A program made the position numbers and the translations under genes. Shown here piece by piece: positions 7,541 to 17,642 of a stretch of DNA of 58,791 bases. The stretch is taken from positions 1 to 58,791 of the forward strand of contig JAFUEI010000034.1 in assembly GCA_017464025.1 (NCBI GenBank), in the 5' to 3' direction. The notes beneath the pieces are model-generated. The model saw only the letters and a list, made by a program, of their open reading frames with translations. It was not told where the DNA came from and searched no databases. The stretch comes from Paludibacteraceae bacterium. Its GTDB lineage: Bacteria > Bacteroidota > Bacteroidia > Bacteroidales > Paludibacteraceae. The number at the start of each line of letters is the position of its first letter. The first letter of the stretch is position 1.

Positions 7541-10177
7541 ATGAAACACAACAACCGCATTTTCAGGCTCCTGCTGGCAGCCCTGTTACTCACTACGGGA
7601 GGCGCGATGCACCACCTCTCCGCCCAAACCACCGAAGGCACCGACTTCTGGGTGACCCTCATGCGCGGCGACGAACGCAACTACGACACGCTGTCGCTCC
7701 GCTTCTCCGCCAAGGAGGCCACCAAAGTCTATATCGAGAACGCCTATACCGGCTATCGGGATACCGTTGAGGTGGGTAACAACGACATCCGGTCTCTAAA
7801 ACTCAACAATCAAGACTACAGCTGCTACGTCACCGACCTTGAAGGCGAGCAGGTGTCGGAAAAAGCGCTGCACGTCACCGCCGACAAGAACATCTCGATG
7901 ATTGCCGCCAACTACAAGGACAAGTCGTTTGACGTGGCTTCCATTCTGCCTACGGCGGCCCTGATGAGCGAATACCGCATTCAGTCTTACCCGCCATACG
8001 CCCACAAGAACAACTCGCAAGGCAGTCATTTCGTCATCATTGCTGCCGAAGACAATACGGTGGTGGACATCACGCCCACGGCCAATACCGACAAGGGACA
8101 CATGGCAGGGCAGACATTTGCCACCGACACCCTGATGCGCGGACAGACCTACTACGTCTGGACCGGCTATGGCTCGGGCGATTACTATGACTTCACCGGC
8201 ACCGTCATCAAAGCCCGCGGCGGAAAGAAGATTGCCGTATTCAACGGCAACCCGCATACCAATATACCCTCCATCGAGGACCGCGACCACGTCTATTCGC
8301 AGGCCATGCCTGTCAACTACTGGGGCAAGCGCTTTGCCATCACCTCCTCGCTCACCACTATCGACAATCAGAAAGACAAAGACAACAAAGATTATAAGAA
8401 ATTGGACGGCTTTTGGGAGCGTATCGACAAAATCCGCGTACAGGCCCTTATTGACGGCACCGTGGTGTATGTGGACGGCGACTCGGTCTATACCTTCGAC
8501 TTCGCCACCAACCCCAAGCATGTCTATGAGTTCGATTTCGGAGCCAGGGACAAGATGACCAAAGACGGCACATCGTTCAGCAGTTACCGCTACTTCGAGG
8601 GTGCCAGCCACTATGTGGAGACCTCCTGCCCCAGCGCCGTGCATCTGTTCATGACCAGCAACCGCTTCGACCACACGACCCGGAAGATTGACGGCACGGA
8701 TTACAAGTATTGCAACGGCGACCCTTCCGAGATATGGGTCAATCCGATTGAGCAGCAAATCAAGTCGCTTACGTTCTGTACCTTCCAAACCAAGCAGGTG
8801 ACCGACCACTTCCTCAACATCGTGACGGCAACCACCAGCGTAAGCAGCATGCTGCTTGACGGGAAAGACATCAGTGCACAGTTCCAGCCGCTCAACGGCA
8901 ATGCGGCCTACTCGTATGCCCGCATCACGGCGCTTGCCGACGGCACGCATACCCTTGTCTCCGACTCGGGCTTCATTGCCCACGTGTACGGCTTCGGACA
9001 GCGCGAGAGTTATGGCTACCCTGCCGGTGGCAACACCAAAGACCTCACCGCTTCCGTGGAGATTGACGGCGAGATATATACGCCCGGTACCAAGAAGCAA
9101 ATCTGCCCCAAGGGCGATGACAACACCATCAACCTATCATGCAAACTCAACTACGAATACGAGTCCATGACCTGGGAGTTCGGCGACGGTTCGCCGCAGC
9201 AGAAGGGCAAAATAGAAGAAGTGGACCACCTCTATCCCTCACCCGGTGTCTATGAGGCATGGGTGGCTATTCAGCGCAGCCTGACCGACTGGTGCGAGGG
9301 AATGGAGCAGCCTGTCGATACCATCAACTTCATTGTCAACATAGGCAACTACAAGATTGACGTGGACAGCACCTACATGCCCGGTTGCATCATGCCCGGC
9401 ACGCCCGTTGACTATCTCATCTATCTCAATAATCCCGCCGGTCTGTCGCTCAACGGCGACAGCGTGAAACTGGGCTTCAACAAAGTGGCGCTCAACGACG
9501 GCTTCAATCCCGCAAACGGCATCCAAATCACCGACTCGCTGCTTACCATCCGCGTTCCCTCGTCGGCACGCCACAACGTGACCTACGGCGTAACGCTGCA
9601 TATCGGCTCCGTATGCCCCAACAGCGTATTGGACAAAACGCTTGACTTCACGGTCAAATACGACATCCCGTTGCTCCAACAGCGCTTCGACAACGTACTC
9701 GGGCTGCTTACCGACTCCTTCCCCGGCAAGGTGCTCACCGACTACGTATGGTACAAAGACGGCATCCCCATGCAGGATGAGCACAGCTCCGTGCTCACGA
9801 TTGAAGACGGAGAGAGCAATTCCGGCGAGTATTACGTATGCTACAAAGTCCATAAAGACGAAAGCGATACGGAAGGAACTCTGGAATGCACCTGCCCCAT
9901 CGCCTTCACGGCAAACAGCGACAAGCCTGCCTTCGAGTCGGACAACGGCGATATCACCGTTCAGAAAGTGGGCCGGAACCTCTACGTCAATGCCGATGCT
10001 GAAGGAACGGCCGAATGGATCCGTATGGACGGCACCGTGCTCAGCAGCATCAAACTGCCCGTCGGCGGAACGCTTGTAGAAGTACCGGACCAAGCGGGAC
10101 TGTATGTCCTCCGCGTCGTCACCGGCGAGGGCAAACAGTTCAAACAACGTAACTTCAAATTCTTGATAGAGAAATAA
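7541..10177 (+). CDS. Secreted IgGFc-binding/PKD surface protein
   Basis: Large exported protein of 878 residues. A signal peptide ends near residue 29 (LSAQ). Residues about 30-500 match the IgGFc-binding domain pattern (opening GTDFWVTL, and QGSHFVIIAAEDNTVVDI near 166-183). A PKD-like module (WEFGDGS, from 544) follows, then a beta-sandwich with paired cysteines, an Ig-like module (RFDNVLGL from about 713, with YVWYKDG) and a beta-rich tail from about 810 that resembles a T9SS sorting domain. Family members are thought to be adhesins; ligand unknown. The OmpA-like gene follows after 23 nt, and a paralogue lies beyond it, so the three probably act together at the cell surface. Confidence 0.8.
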   Translation: MKHNNRIFRLLLAALLLTTGGAMHHLSAQTTEGTDFWVTLMRGDERNYDTLSLRFSAKEATKVYIENAYTGYRDTVEVGNNDIRSLKLNNQDYSCYVTDLEGEQVSEKALHVTADKNISMIAANYKDKSFDVASILPTAALMSEYRIQSYPPYAHKNNSQGSHFVIIAAEDNTVVDITPTANTDKGHMAGQTFATDTLMRGQTYYVWTGYGSGDYYDFTGTVIKARGGKKIAVFNGNPHTNIPSIEDRDHVYSQAMPVNYWGKRFAITSSLTTIDNQKDKDNKDYKKLDGFWERIDKIRVQALIDGTVVYVDGDSVYTFDFATNPKHVYEFDFGARDKMTKDGTSFSSYRYFEGASHYVETSCPSAVHLFMTSNRFDHTTRKIDGTDYKYCNGDPSEIWVNPIEQQIKSLTFCTFQTKQVTDHFLNIVTATTSVSSMLLDGKDISAQFQPLNGNAAYSYARITALADGTHTLVSDSGFIAHVYGFGQRESYGYPAGGNTKDLTASVEIDGEIYTPGTKKQICPKGDDNTINLSCKLNYEYESMTWEFGDGSPQQKGKIEEVDHLYPSPGVYEAWVAIQRSLTDWCEGMEQPVDTINFIVNIGNYKIDVDSTYMPGCIMPGTPVDYLIYLNNPAGLSLNGDSVKLGFNKVALNDGFNPANGIQITDSLLTIRVPSSARHNVTYGVTLHIGSVCPNSVLDKTLDFTVKYDIPLLQQRFDNVLGLLTDSFPGKVLTDYVWYKDGIPMQDEHSSVLTIEDGESNSGEYYVCYKVHKDESDTEGTLECTCPIAFTANSDKPAFESDNGDITVQKVGRNLYVNADAEGTAEWIRMDGTVLSSIKLPVGGTLVEVPDQAGLYVLRVVTGEGKQFKQRNFKFLIEK

Positions 10178-10186
10178 CAAAAGCAC

Positions 10187-10192
10187 AGGAGG
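10187..10192 (+). promoter_or_regulatory. Shine-Dalgarno sequence of the first OmpA gene
   Basis: AGGAGG sits 8 nt before the ATG at 10201. A perfect Shine-Dalgarno is uncommon in this phylum, where most starts in the window have none, so it may give strong or reinitiated translation of the OmpA protein. Confidence 0.6.
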
Positions 10193-10200
10193 ACAGCATC

Positions 10201-12345
10201 ATGAAAAAAACAATCAACATACTACTCAGCATCATCTTCCTGTTCAGTCTGGCTATGCCCGTAGCAGAAGCCCAGACACGCAGCGGACAGAAAACAACTA
10301 TGACGGCGCAGCAGAAGCAGCGCCAAAAGGAAAAGGAGAAACGCGAAAAAGAACGTGCGAAACAGCAGGCACAGCGCCAAAAAGAACGCGCCAAGCAGCA
10401 GGCACAACGCGAGAAGCAGCAGGCCGAGCGCCAAAAAGAGCAGGCTAAGCAACAGGCCGAACGCGCCCGTCAGGCTGAGCAGGACTCCATACAGGCCGTC
10501 AAAGATGCCGGACGCCGCGAGCAATTGCAGGCCAAAGCTGCTGCCGAAAAAGAGCGGCAGGCTGAAAAGGCACGCAAAGCGGACGACAAGAAATACGCTC
10601 CCCGCAAGCAGAGCGAGGCTATCCACTATTTCAACCTCAGCGCACGCGCAGGCTACTCCGCCATCTTCGACAATATCGAAGCCTATGGCAATACCCTGCC
10701 CGCCGACGGGACCCCCCGTTCTTTCATGAGCAAGAGCCTCACGGGCGGAGGAGGAGCCGGCCTGCAGTTCGGCTACGAACTGGCCTATCATGCCTTCCGC
10801 TTTGAAACGGGCGTGGGCTTCGACTTCCTCAATTCGCGCTCCGACTACGGCTTCAACATCGACCGCCGCCTCACCACCTATCCGCAGACGTGGCACTATC
10901 TGACCGACGATCTTCGCGAGACACGCAACGCCGCCTACGTGAGCATTCCCCTCATGTTCGGCGCCCAGTTCTCACGCTACTATTTCATGCTTGGTGCCCG
11001 CGTGGGCTACGGCGTACTCGGCACTTACAGCCAACAGGGACTTTACGACGTGACCGTTGAAGACGATGCCTATATCGACCCCTACGGCATGGGAATCATT
11101 GAAAATCCTGTCTCCGCTCAGCAGGGCAAGTGGACGCTCCGGCAGCCCGACGTGCGTGCCGCCATAGAGTTGGGTATCGACCTCGACGAATGGCTGCAAG
11201 CCGAGCCCGACAAGAAGAAACCGCAGGTGAAGGCTGGCGAACGCTACCCCTTCGGCAAAGAGAATATCCACTATAAGCTGGCCCTGTTTGCCGACTATGC
11301 CGTGCTCAACGGCAATGGCTTGAGCGGTACCATGCCGCTCAGCTTCGCTGCCGACCAGTGGCAGCCTACGGGCAGCAACAGCGTGCTGGGTACAGGTGAA
11401 AAAGGAGCGGTAACCAACAACCTTTTTGTAGGAGCCAAGTTCACCGTACAGTTTGAGGTGCCGGGCCGCAAGCCCACCACCCCGCCAGCACGGCCCTCGT
11501 TCCTTAACCTCACGATTGTGGACGATGCGACGGACAAACCTATCGCCACCAGCCGCGTAAGTTTCACCACCCTGAAGAACAACAAGACCACCAATCCCAA
11601 GGAGGTGCGCAACGGCCAGATGCGCCGCGGCGTGGGCAAGGGTGAATACATCATCAACGCAACTGCCACCAACTACTATCCCGCTACAGCCGAGTTCGCC
11701 ATCACCGATGCCGGTCAGACCGAGCACGTAGTGATGCGCATGAAGCACGTGCCCTATTTCCGTATCCATGTCGTCAATGCCGAGACGGGAGCCGTCGTAC
11801 CGGCCAATGCGCAAATCCGCAGACGGGGCACGGAGGAAGCGGCCTATACCATGACCACCGACAGCCTCACCGGCAGCAGCCGTATGATTCTGCCCGACAC
11901 CGCTGCCTACAGCCTTCATATCGAGATGCTTGGCTACGACACCTACGATGCCGACATCCGGTCGGTGGGCGACAGCATGACCATCGGACTGCGCCCCGTG
12001 AAGAAAGGCGAGGTATTCGTGATGAAGAACCTCTTCTTCGCTACCAACAAGACGCGTATTCTCAAGGCTTCGGAAGACGCACTTAACGAGATGTATATGT
12101 TCTTGGAGCGCAACAAAGACGTGCGCATCAAGATTATCGGTCACACCGATTCCGTCGGCTCCGATGCCGCCAACCAGAAACTCTCAGAGGGTCGTGCCGC
12201 CGCCGTGCGCGAAGACCTCATCAAGCGGGGTATTTTGGCAGACCGTATCGAGGCAGAAGGACGCGGTGAGAGCCAGCCTGTCGACACCAACGAGACCGAG
12301 GAAGGCCGCCAGAACAACCGCCGTGTAGAGATTGAGATACTATAA
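10201..12345 (+). CDS. OmpA-family outer-membrane protein with coiled-coil N-terminus
   Basis: Outer-membrane protein of 714 residues. Signal peptide to Ala24. Residues about 25-140 are an extremely charged Lys/Gln/Arg/Glu stretch predicted to form a long helix or coiled coil. Then comes a region with the alternating aromatic pattern of a beta-barrel (about 140-430), two carboxypeptidase-regulatory-like beta-sandwiches (from about 434 and 519) and a C-terminal OmpA peptidoglycan-binding domain (from about 608, with GHTDSVG and NRRVEIEI). The order differs from T9SS PorE (TPR-PD40-CRD-OmpA). It lies between two IgGFc/PKD genes and may anchor or export them; that is inference. The periplasmic side would bind peptidoglycan. 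Confidence 0.85.
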   Translation: MKKTINILLSIIFLFSLAMPVAEAQTRSGQKTTMTAQQKQRQKEKEKREKERAKQQAQRQKERAKQQAQREKQQAERQKEQAKQQAERARQAEQDSIQAVKDAGRREQLQAKAAAEKERQAEKARKADDKKYAPRKQSEAIHYFNLSARAGYSAIFDNIEAYGNTLPADGTPRSFMSKSLTGGGGAGLQFGYELAYHAFRFETGVGFDFLNSRSDYGFNIDRRLTTYPQTWHYLTDDLRETRNAAYVSIPLMFGAQFSRYYFMLGARVGYGVLGTYSQQGLYDVTVEDDAYIDPYGMGIIENPVSAQQGKWTLRQPDVRAAIELGIDLDEWLQAEPDKKKPQVKAGERYPFGKENIHYKLALFADYAVLNGNGLSGTMPLSFAADQWQPTGSNSVLGTGEKGAVTNNLFVGAKFTVQFEVPGRKPTTPPARPSFLNLTIVDDATDKPIATSRVSFTTLKNNKTTNPKEVRNGQMRRGVGKGEYIINATATNYYPATAEFAITDAGQTEHVVMRMKHVPYFRIHVVNAETGAVVPANAQIRRRGTEEAAYTMTTDSLTGSSRMILPDTAAYSLHIEMLGYDTYDADIRSVGDSMTIGLRPVKKGEVFVMKNLFFATNKTRILKASEDALNEMYMFLERNKDVRIKIIGHTDSVGSDAANQKLSEGRAAAVREDLIKRGILADRIEAEGRGESQPVDTNETEEGRQNNRRVEIEIL

Positions 12346-12361
12346 CAACATTCATATATGC

Positions 12362-12378
12362 GGTCACACAACGTGACC
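12362..12378 (+). repeat. Hairpin between the OmpA gene and the second IgGFc gene
   Basis: GGTCAC-ACAAC-GTGACC, a perfect 6-bp stem, in the 52-nt spacer. It has no U-run on its 3' side (A-rich instead), so it is more likely an operator or processing site than a terminator. Confidence 0.4.
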
Positions 12379-12397
12379 CAAAAACAACACATACACT

Positions 12398-15286
12398 ATG
12401 AGAAAGCAATTGTTCATTACCGCCGTTTTGCTACTTGCACTTGCAGCGCATGCCTATGCCCAGATGCCGGGTACGGAAGGTAAAGATTTCTGGGTTACGT
12501 TCCTGCGTTCCGACATTACCGGCGATGAAAACAATCTCCGGCTGGAACTGACCGTCTCCGCCAAGGAGCAGTGCTCGGTCACATTTGAGAACCCGTACAC
12601 TCAACAGAAATATACGCAGTCCGTAAATGCAGGCGAGGCATTCACTTATCCGCTGTACACCTCCACCCCCCGCAATACTAACAACGACCGTTGGGGGTGC
12701 TATACCATACAGCCCGAACAGGTACTGCAAACGGCGATTCATGTGACAGCCGATGCCAACATCTCACTCTATGCCAGCAATTGGAAAAACAAATCCTTTG
12801 ATGCCACCAATGTGCTGCCCGTAACGGCCCTGTACGACCACTACCTGATTCAGACCTACCCGGGTTCCGACCACGAAGACAAGCCGCAAGGCAGCCACTT
12901 CGCCATTATTGCAGCTGAAGACAATACGGTCGTCGATATTGATTTGTCCGTAGCCACCTCCACCGGTAAAACCGGCCGTATCACCACACCTACCCTCCAG
13001 AAAGGACAGGTCTATTATGTCTGGGCCGGCAACAAGAGCGGCGACGAGTCCGACTTGTCAGGCACGGAAGTGACAGCCCGCAACGGCAAACCGATAGCCG
13101 TTTTCCAAGGTTGCCCGCACACCAATATTCCCAATAAGATACGCGACCGCGACCATATCTACTCACAAGCCATTCCTACCGCCTTCTGGGGCACGCGGTT
13201 TGCCGTCACATTGTCCGCCACCCGCAAGCGCGACAAAATCCGTATCATGGCTATCAACGATGGTACAGAGGTGAAAATCAACGGACAGGTTGTCCATTAT
13301 TTCGATTTCGCAAACGACAACGTAGCCTCGGGTGCGCAAGTGACAGAGTGCTATCCCAAAGGGAAACGCACGTATGAATTCGAAATCGGCGAGAAGAATG
13401 TGCAGTGCACCGACAGCAAGCAGTCCTTTGCTCTGCAAGATCCAAAAGTGACCGGCGAAAGCTGCTTTATCGAGACATCCTGTCCGTGTGCCGTCCATCT
13501 GCTGATGACCTCCAACAAATATGACGACACCCCCTACGGCGACCCGTCAATGCTGCCCATCAACCCCATTGAGCAGGGTATCAATCAGGTCACATTCTCT
13601 ACGTATGGCGCCAACAACCACCATTTTGCCAACATTGTAACGGAAACGGTCAACATCCCCTATATGCAACTCGTCCGCAAGAACGCCTCCAACGCGCAGG
13701 AAACCGTTGACCTCGCCACATTAGGTAAGTTCAAGCCTGTGGCCGGTTGCGACGAAAAGTATTCCTACATCCGTTTGGACTCCACCTTGCTGGACAAGGT
13801 GGCCACTTATACACTGAAGGGAAGATTCCCGTTCTCCGCCCACGTATATGGCTACGGTCAGCGCGAAAGCTACGGCTATTCCGTCGGGTCGGCCGCCGTG
13901 CAGAAAGGCATTCTGTTCAACGGAATGAATGCGTTGGATGGTTCCCAAGTAACTAACGTTGTGTGCGTAAACGATAGTATAGACCTTGAGTCCCATTTCA
14001 GTGTGGATGTTGACAAAGTGATGTGGGATTTGGGTGACGGAGTGACCAAAGAGATGAGCGGCGATGAGCGCTTCCGCTATATATACGAATCGGAAGGCTG
14101 GTACGATGTAAAGGCCGTTACCAGTACCACTAATCCGTGCGACGGCAGTAGTTATAAAGACACCATCTCCGTCTCCGTTTACGTTTCAAAACCGGACACG
14201 ATGTATCATCAGTTTGCCATTTGCGAAGGAGAACAATTTGAATACGGAGGGAAAACTTATACCGAATCCGTTACCGATACCACCACATTCAACTGCGACA
14301 GTATAGTGGTCTTCACTGTGCAGGTGGGCAAAAAGCAGACGGTGCAACTGGCCGACACCACGGTGAACGACTCTGTATGGTGGGACGGCCGCTTCGAATA
14401 CGGCTCCAACGGCGAGACCCGCACCCTGACCGATACACTCCGGACATGGTTCTTCCGCTGCGACAGCATCGTATCGCGCGATGTTACCTTCCGCTCCTGC
14501 CTGCGCATACGCGTACAAACCGGCAATCTGCAAGTATGTAGTCTGGAACCTGTCAGCATTCCCTATGTAGTGGAGAAAGGCGGCATCAGCGATGCCACGC
14601 TGGAGGTGAACGGCCAAACGCTGCCGCTCACATGGGACGGACAGTTCTTCCACTGCGAGACGGGACTCCCGAAGGCAGGGACCTATAGTGCAACACTGCG
14701 TGTGACCGACGCTGAGACGGCCTGCAACCAGGTGATTCCTTTCACGTTCGATGTGACAGCCCTCTTCCCCAAGACCGTCTTCCAGCAGAAGTGGAACGAT
14801 GTGCTGGCCGTACTCAACGCCAAATACAACGGCGGCTACACCTTCACGGCCTATCAATGGCTGAAGAACGGCCAGCCTATCGAGGGCGCCACCGGCTCAT
14901 GGTATCAGGTGCCTGAAGGTCTTGACGCTGCCGACGAATACAGCGTACTGCTCACCACGGCCGATGGCCTGACCCTGCCTTCCTGCCCGCGTCACGGTGG
15001 TGACAAGACGGGCGGCAACGGCGACGGCAATAACGGCAGCAACGGCGATGGCAACGGCGGTATTGACGTCAATCCGGGCGGCATCCTTCCTGGCGGCGGC
15101 ATGATATTTATCCGCGCCAAAGGTCAGGGCACCGCATCGCTCTACAGCACCATGGGACAGCCCGAAGGAAGCATCAGCTTCACCAACGAAGGCAGCATCC
15201 GTATGCCCGAGCGCAGCGGCATCTACGTGCTGGATATCCGCATGGCTGACGGAACGAAGAAGAGCGTCCACGTGATGGTGCAGTAA
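12398..15286 (+). CDS. Second secreted IgGFc-binding/PKD surface protein
   Basis: Paralogue of the 878-residue protein two genes upstream, 962 residues. Signal peptide to about residue 21 (AYAQ); IgGFc-type region about 22-500 (GKDFWVTF, QGSHFAIIAAEDNTVVDI); PKD-like module with MWDLGDG near 541; a CEGEQFEYGGKTY module near 608 of the kind that repeats in Bacteroidetes surface proteins; a Cys-containing beta-sandwich; an Ig-like module from about 798 (KWNDVLAV, YQWLKNG); a Gly/Asn/Asp linker at about 868-897; and a 58-residue tail ending in a sorting-like fold. Compared with its paralogue it has an extra module and the linker. Probably exported and displayed; possible adhesin. Confidence 0.8.
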   Translation: MRKQLFITAVLLLALAAHAYAQMPGTEGKDFWVTFLRSDITGDENNLRLELTVSAKEQCSVTFENPYTQQKYTQSVNAGEAFTYPLYTSTPRNTNNDRWGCYTIQPEQVLQTAIHVTADANISLYASNWKNKSFDATNVLPVTALYDHYLIQTYPGSDHEDKPQGSHFAIIAAEDNTVVDIDLSVATSTGKTGRITTPTLQKGQVYYVWAGNKSGDESDLSGTEVTARNGKPIAVFQGCPHTNIPNKIRDRDHIYSQAIPTAFWGTRFAVTLSATRKRDKIRIMAINDGTEVKINGQVVHYFDFANDNVASGAQVTECYPKGKRTYEFEIGEKNVQCTDSKQSFALQDPKVTGESCFIETSCPCAVHLLMTSNKYDDTPYGDPSMLPINPIEQGINQVTFSTYGANNHHFANIVTETVNIPYMQLVRKNASNAQETVDLATLGKFKPVAGCDEKYSYIRLDSTLLDKVATYTLKGRFPFSAHVYGYGQRESYGYSVGSAAVQKGILFNGMNALDGSQVTNVVCVNDSIDLESHFSVDVDKVMWDLGDGVTKEMSGDERFRYIYESEGWYDVKAVTSTTNPCDGSSYKDTISVSVYVSKPDTMYHQFAICEGEQFEYGGKTYTESVTDTTTFNCDSIVVFTVQVGKKQTVQLADTTVNDSVWWDGRFEYGSNGETRTLTDTLRTWFFRCDSIVSRDVTFRSCLRIRVQTGNLQVCSLEPVSIPYVVEKGGISDATLEVNGQTLPLTWDGQFFHCETGLPKAGTYSATLRVTDAETACNQVIPFTFDVTALFPKTVFQQKWNDVLAVLNAKYNGGYTFTAYQWLKNGQPIEGATGSWYQVPEGLDAADEYSVLLTTADGLTLPSCPRHGGDKTGGNGDGNNGSNGDGNGGIDVNPGGILPGGGMIFIRAKGQGTASLYSTMGQPEGSISFTNEGSIRMPERSGIYVLDIRMADGTKKSVHVMVQ

Positions 15287-15314
15287 AAAAACTTGTATTC
15301 ATAAGTTCACCGTT

Positions 15315-16046
15315 GTGAAGCGTTTCCTGACAGAAAACTGCCTGTTTCTTGCGCTGCTCCTTGTCGCCGCCGCGGCAATGGGAGCAGCGCTTCTTCTTGT
15401 GCCGCAAACGTCGCTCCATCTCTGGCTGAACAGCGGCCACACTCCGTTTGGCGACGTGTTCTGCCGCTACTATACGTTAGTGGCGGAATACGGCATTGCC
15501 GTTGCTGCCCTGCTGCTGATCTTCTTTGCCGGTGCGGGCGATACGCTCCAACTGTTGGCCGCCGAAGCAGGAGCCGGACTCACGTGCCAACTTATCAAAC
15601 ATATAGTGCATGCCCCGCGACCCGTCACCGTATTCAGCGAGGCAGGTCTGCTGGAGCAGCTACCCTTGGTGGCGGAGGTCAGAATGCGCCTCTGGAACTC
15701 CTTCCCGTCGGGCCACACCAGCACCTTCTTCGTGCTCTGCTTCACGCTCTGCCTGCTCTGGAACCGCCACGCAGCAGCCGCACACAAAAAAGAGACGTAT
15801 CCGGTTACGTCTCTTCAAGTTGCCTTGCAGGTTGCCCTCTTCGCGGCAGCATTGCTCGGCGGCTATTCACGTATCTATCTGTCGCAGCATTTCGCGGCCG
15901 ATGTCTTGGCGGGTATGCTCATTGGCAGCTTCTTCGCCGCCTTGTCCGATTTTCTCTTCCGCGCAATCGGCCAGCGCTATCCGCGCTTCAGCGCTTGGCA
16001 TATCGCCGCGTCCATACGCCGAACAGCACCACACACACCAGCGTAA
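15315..16046 (+). CDS. PAP2-family membrane phosphatase
   Basis: Integral membrane phosphatase of the PAP2 superfamily with the full active site: K95-x6-R102-P103, PSGH at 131-134, and S185-R186-x5-H192-x3-D196. Such enzymes act on undecaprenyl pyrophosphate, phosphatidic acid or lipid A phosphates; the substrate cannot be chosen here. The start is GTG, 28 nt after the surface protein gene. The last 59 bp overlap the 3' end of cstA on the other strand; the overlapping C-terminal residues (RRTAPHTPA) are not conserved-looking, so the frame may just run on to the first available stop. Confidence 0.85.
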   Translation: MKRFLTENCLFLALLLVAAAAMGAALLLVPQTSLHLWLNSGHTPFGDVFCRYYTLVAEYGIAVAALLLIFFAGAGDTLQLLAAEAGAGLTCQLIKHIVHAPRPVTVFSEAGLLEQLPLVAEVRMRLWNSFPSGHTSTFFVLCFTLCLLWNRHAAAAHKKETYPVTSLQVALQVALFAAALLGGYSRIYLSQHFAADVLAGMLIGSFFAALSDFLFRAIGQRYPRFSAWHIAASIRRTAPHTPA

Positions 16047-17469
16047 CCGCGGCAGCGGTCAGATAGCCTGCCCAGCGGTATTCGGCGGGCAGATGCATTC
16101 CCTCCGGAGCTATCAGGATATAGCTCGCACTCACCATCGTCATAAACACGGCAGGCACCATCGCCATCAGATAGCCGCAGCGCGGTCCGGCGGCGGGCTG
16201 CGCATGCTCCTGCCTGTAAAGGAAGACCGTACCCGCCCAGAGCGTGAAGACGGCCAGCGTCTGGTTGGTCCACGAGAAGTAGCGCCATACCACGTCGAAG
16301 TTGACGTAGGTCATGCCGAACACAAGAGCAAACAGCGGCAGAGAGATGGCGAGACGCTTCCACACCGTCTTCTGCTCCAGATGCAGGAAGTCGGCCACTA
16401 TCAGACGGGCCGAGCGCAAGGCCGTGTCGCCGGAGGTGACAGGAGCGGCAATCACGCCGATGATGGCCAGTATGCCGCCTACCACGCCCAACCACGAGCG
16501 CGACACGCGGTCCACCACCAGAGCGGCTATGTTTTCGCCAGAATGGGCTGCTGCAAAAGCCTGCAGACCGTCAATGCCGTAGAGCCCCTGCTCGGGGTCT
16601 GCGAAGAACGTTCCCGCCGCAGCAGCCCAGATAAGAGCCAGTATGCCCTCGGCCACCATCGCCCCGTAGAATATCCAGCGCCCTTGTCGCTCCGAGGTAA
16701 CGCAGCGGGCCATCAAGGGCGACTGCGTACCATGGAAGCCGCTGATAGCGCCACACGCTATCGAAACGAACATCATCGGGAAGAGCGGCAGCCCATTGTG
16801 CTGACGGTTCTGCAAACCGTCGGTCAGTTCGGGCATCTCAGAGGCATGCCCCCCCAGCATCACACAGGCGATACCGATACCCATGAACAACAGCACACCG
16901 CCGAACAGAGGGTACAGCTGGCCGATGATTTTGTCCACCGGCAGCAACGTAGCCAGAATGTAATAGCCGAAGATAATCAGTACCCACCACTTGAAGCTTA
17001 CACTCTCCACCAAACCATGCAGCAACGAAGCCGGGCCGGAAAGGAACGTGGTAGTCAGCAGGATTAGCAGCACCAGCGAGAGCAGACGCATGAATTGGCG
17101 GACACCCATGCCCAGTTCCGAACCTACTATCTCGGGCAGACTGACACCGCCTTTGCGCAGCGACATCATACCCGACAGATAGTCATGTACGCCACCGGCG
17201 AAGATAGTACCCAGCACTATCCACAGGAAAGCCGACGGACCGTAGAAGATGCCCATGATGGCACCGAAGATGGGACCTAAGCCGGCAATGTTCAGAAACT
17301 GTATCAGGAAGATGCGCCATGCCGGAAGCGGCACATAGTCCACGCCGTCCTGCTTGCTCACTGCAGGCGTATCGGCTTTTGTGTCAATACAAAACACTTT
17401 TTCTACCAGCGTCCCGTAGGTCAAAAATCCGACCACAAGAGCTATCAGAGCAATGATAAAGGTGTACAT
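15988..17469 (-). CDS. cstA: Carbon starvation protein A family transporter
   Basis: Inner-membrane protein of 493 residues with more than ten hydrophobic segments. The N-terminal third carries the CstA signature (NIAGLGPIFGAIMGIFYGP, then a GGVHDY segment). CstA proteins take up pyruvate and/or peptides under carbon limitation; E. coli CstA is about 700 residues, and this is the shorter form common in this phylum. It is read from a TAnnTTTG promoter in the spacer shared with tRNA-Val, and its 3' end overlaps the PAP2 gene tail-to-tail. Confidence 0.9.
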   Translation of the reverse strand: MYTFIIALIALVVGFLTYGTLVEKVFCIDTKADTPAVSKQDGVDYVPLPAWRIFLIQFLNIAGLGPIFGAIMGIFYGPSAFLWIVLGTIFAGGVHDYLSGMMSLRKGGVSLPEIVGSELGMGVRQFMRLLSLVLLILLTTTFLSGPASLLHGLVESVSFKWWVLIIFGYYILATLLPVDKIIGQLYPLFGGVLLFMGIGIACVMLGGHASEMPELTDGLQNRQHNGLPLFPMMFVSIACGAISGFHGTQSPLMARCVTSERQGRWIFYGAMVAEGILALIWAAAAGTFFADPEQGLYGIDGLQAFAAAHSGENIAALVVDRVSRSWLGVVGGILAIIGVIAAPVTSGDTALRSARLIVADFLHLEQKTVWKRLAISLPLFALVFGMTYVNFDVVWRYFSWTNQTLAVFTLWAGTVFLYRQEHAQPAAGPRCGYLMAMVPAVFMTMVSASYILIAPEGMHLPAEYRWAGYLTAAAVTLVCVVLFGVWTRRYAKR

Positions 17470-17533
17470 GTGGATAATTGTTGGTGATTGGGTGAATCAG
17501 TAAATAAGCAAACGTTTCCTTCATTGAGGAGTG

Positions 17534-17562
17534 CAAAGTTACAAAATATCCGTGATAACAAA
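17534..17562 (-). promoter_or_regulatory. Promoter of cstA
   Basis: On the minus strand TAACTTTG (17534-17541) with TTTG (17559-17562) 17 bp upstream; about 65 nt from the start codon. Confidence 0.55.
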
Positions 17563-17642
17563 AAATAATATTCTTGTCAGCTCTTATTATCAGTCAGATA
17601 AATCCACCGCACAAAAATAATTGCATTTTTTTATGTCCGATA

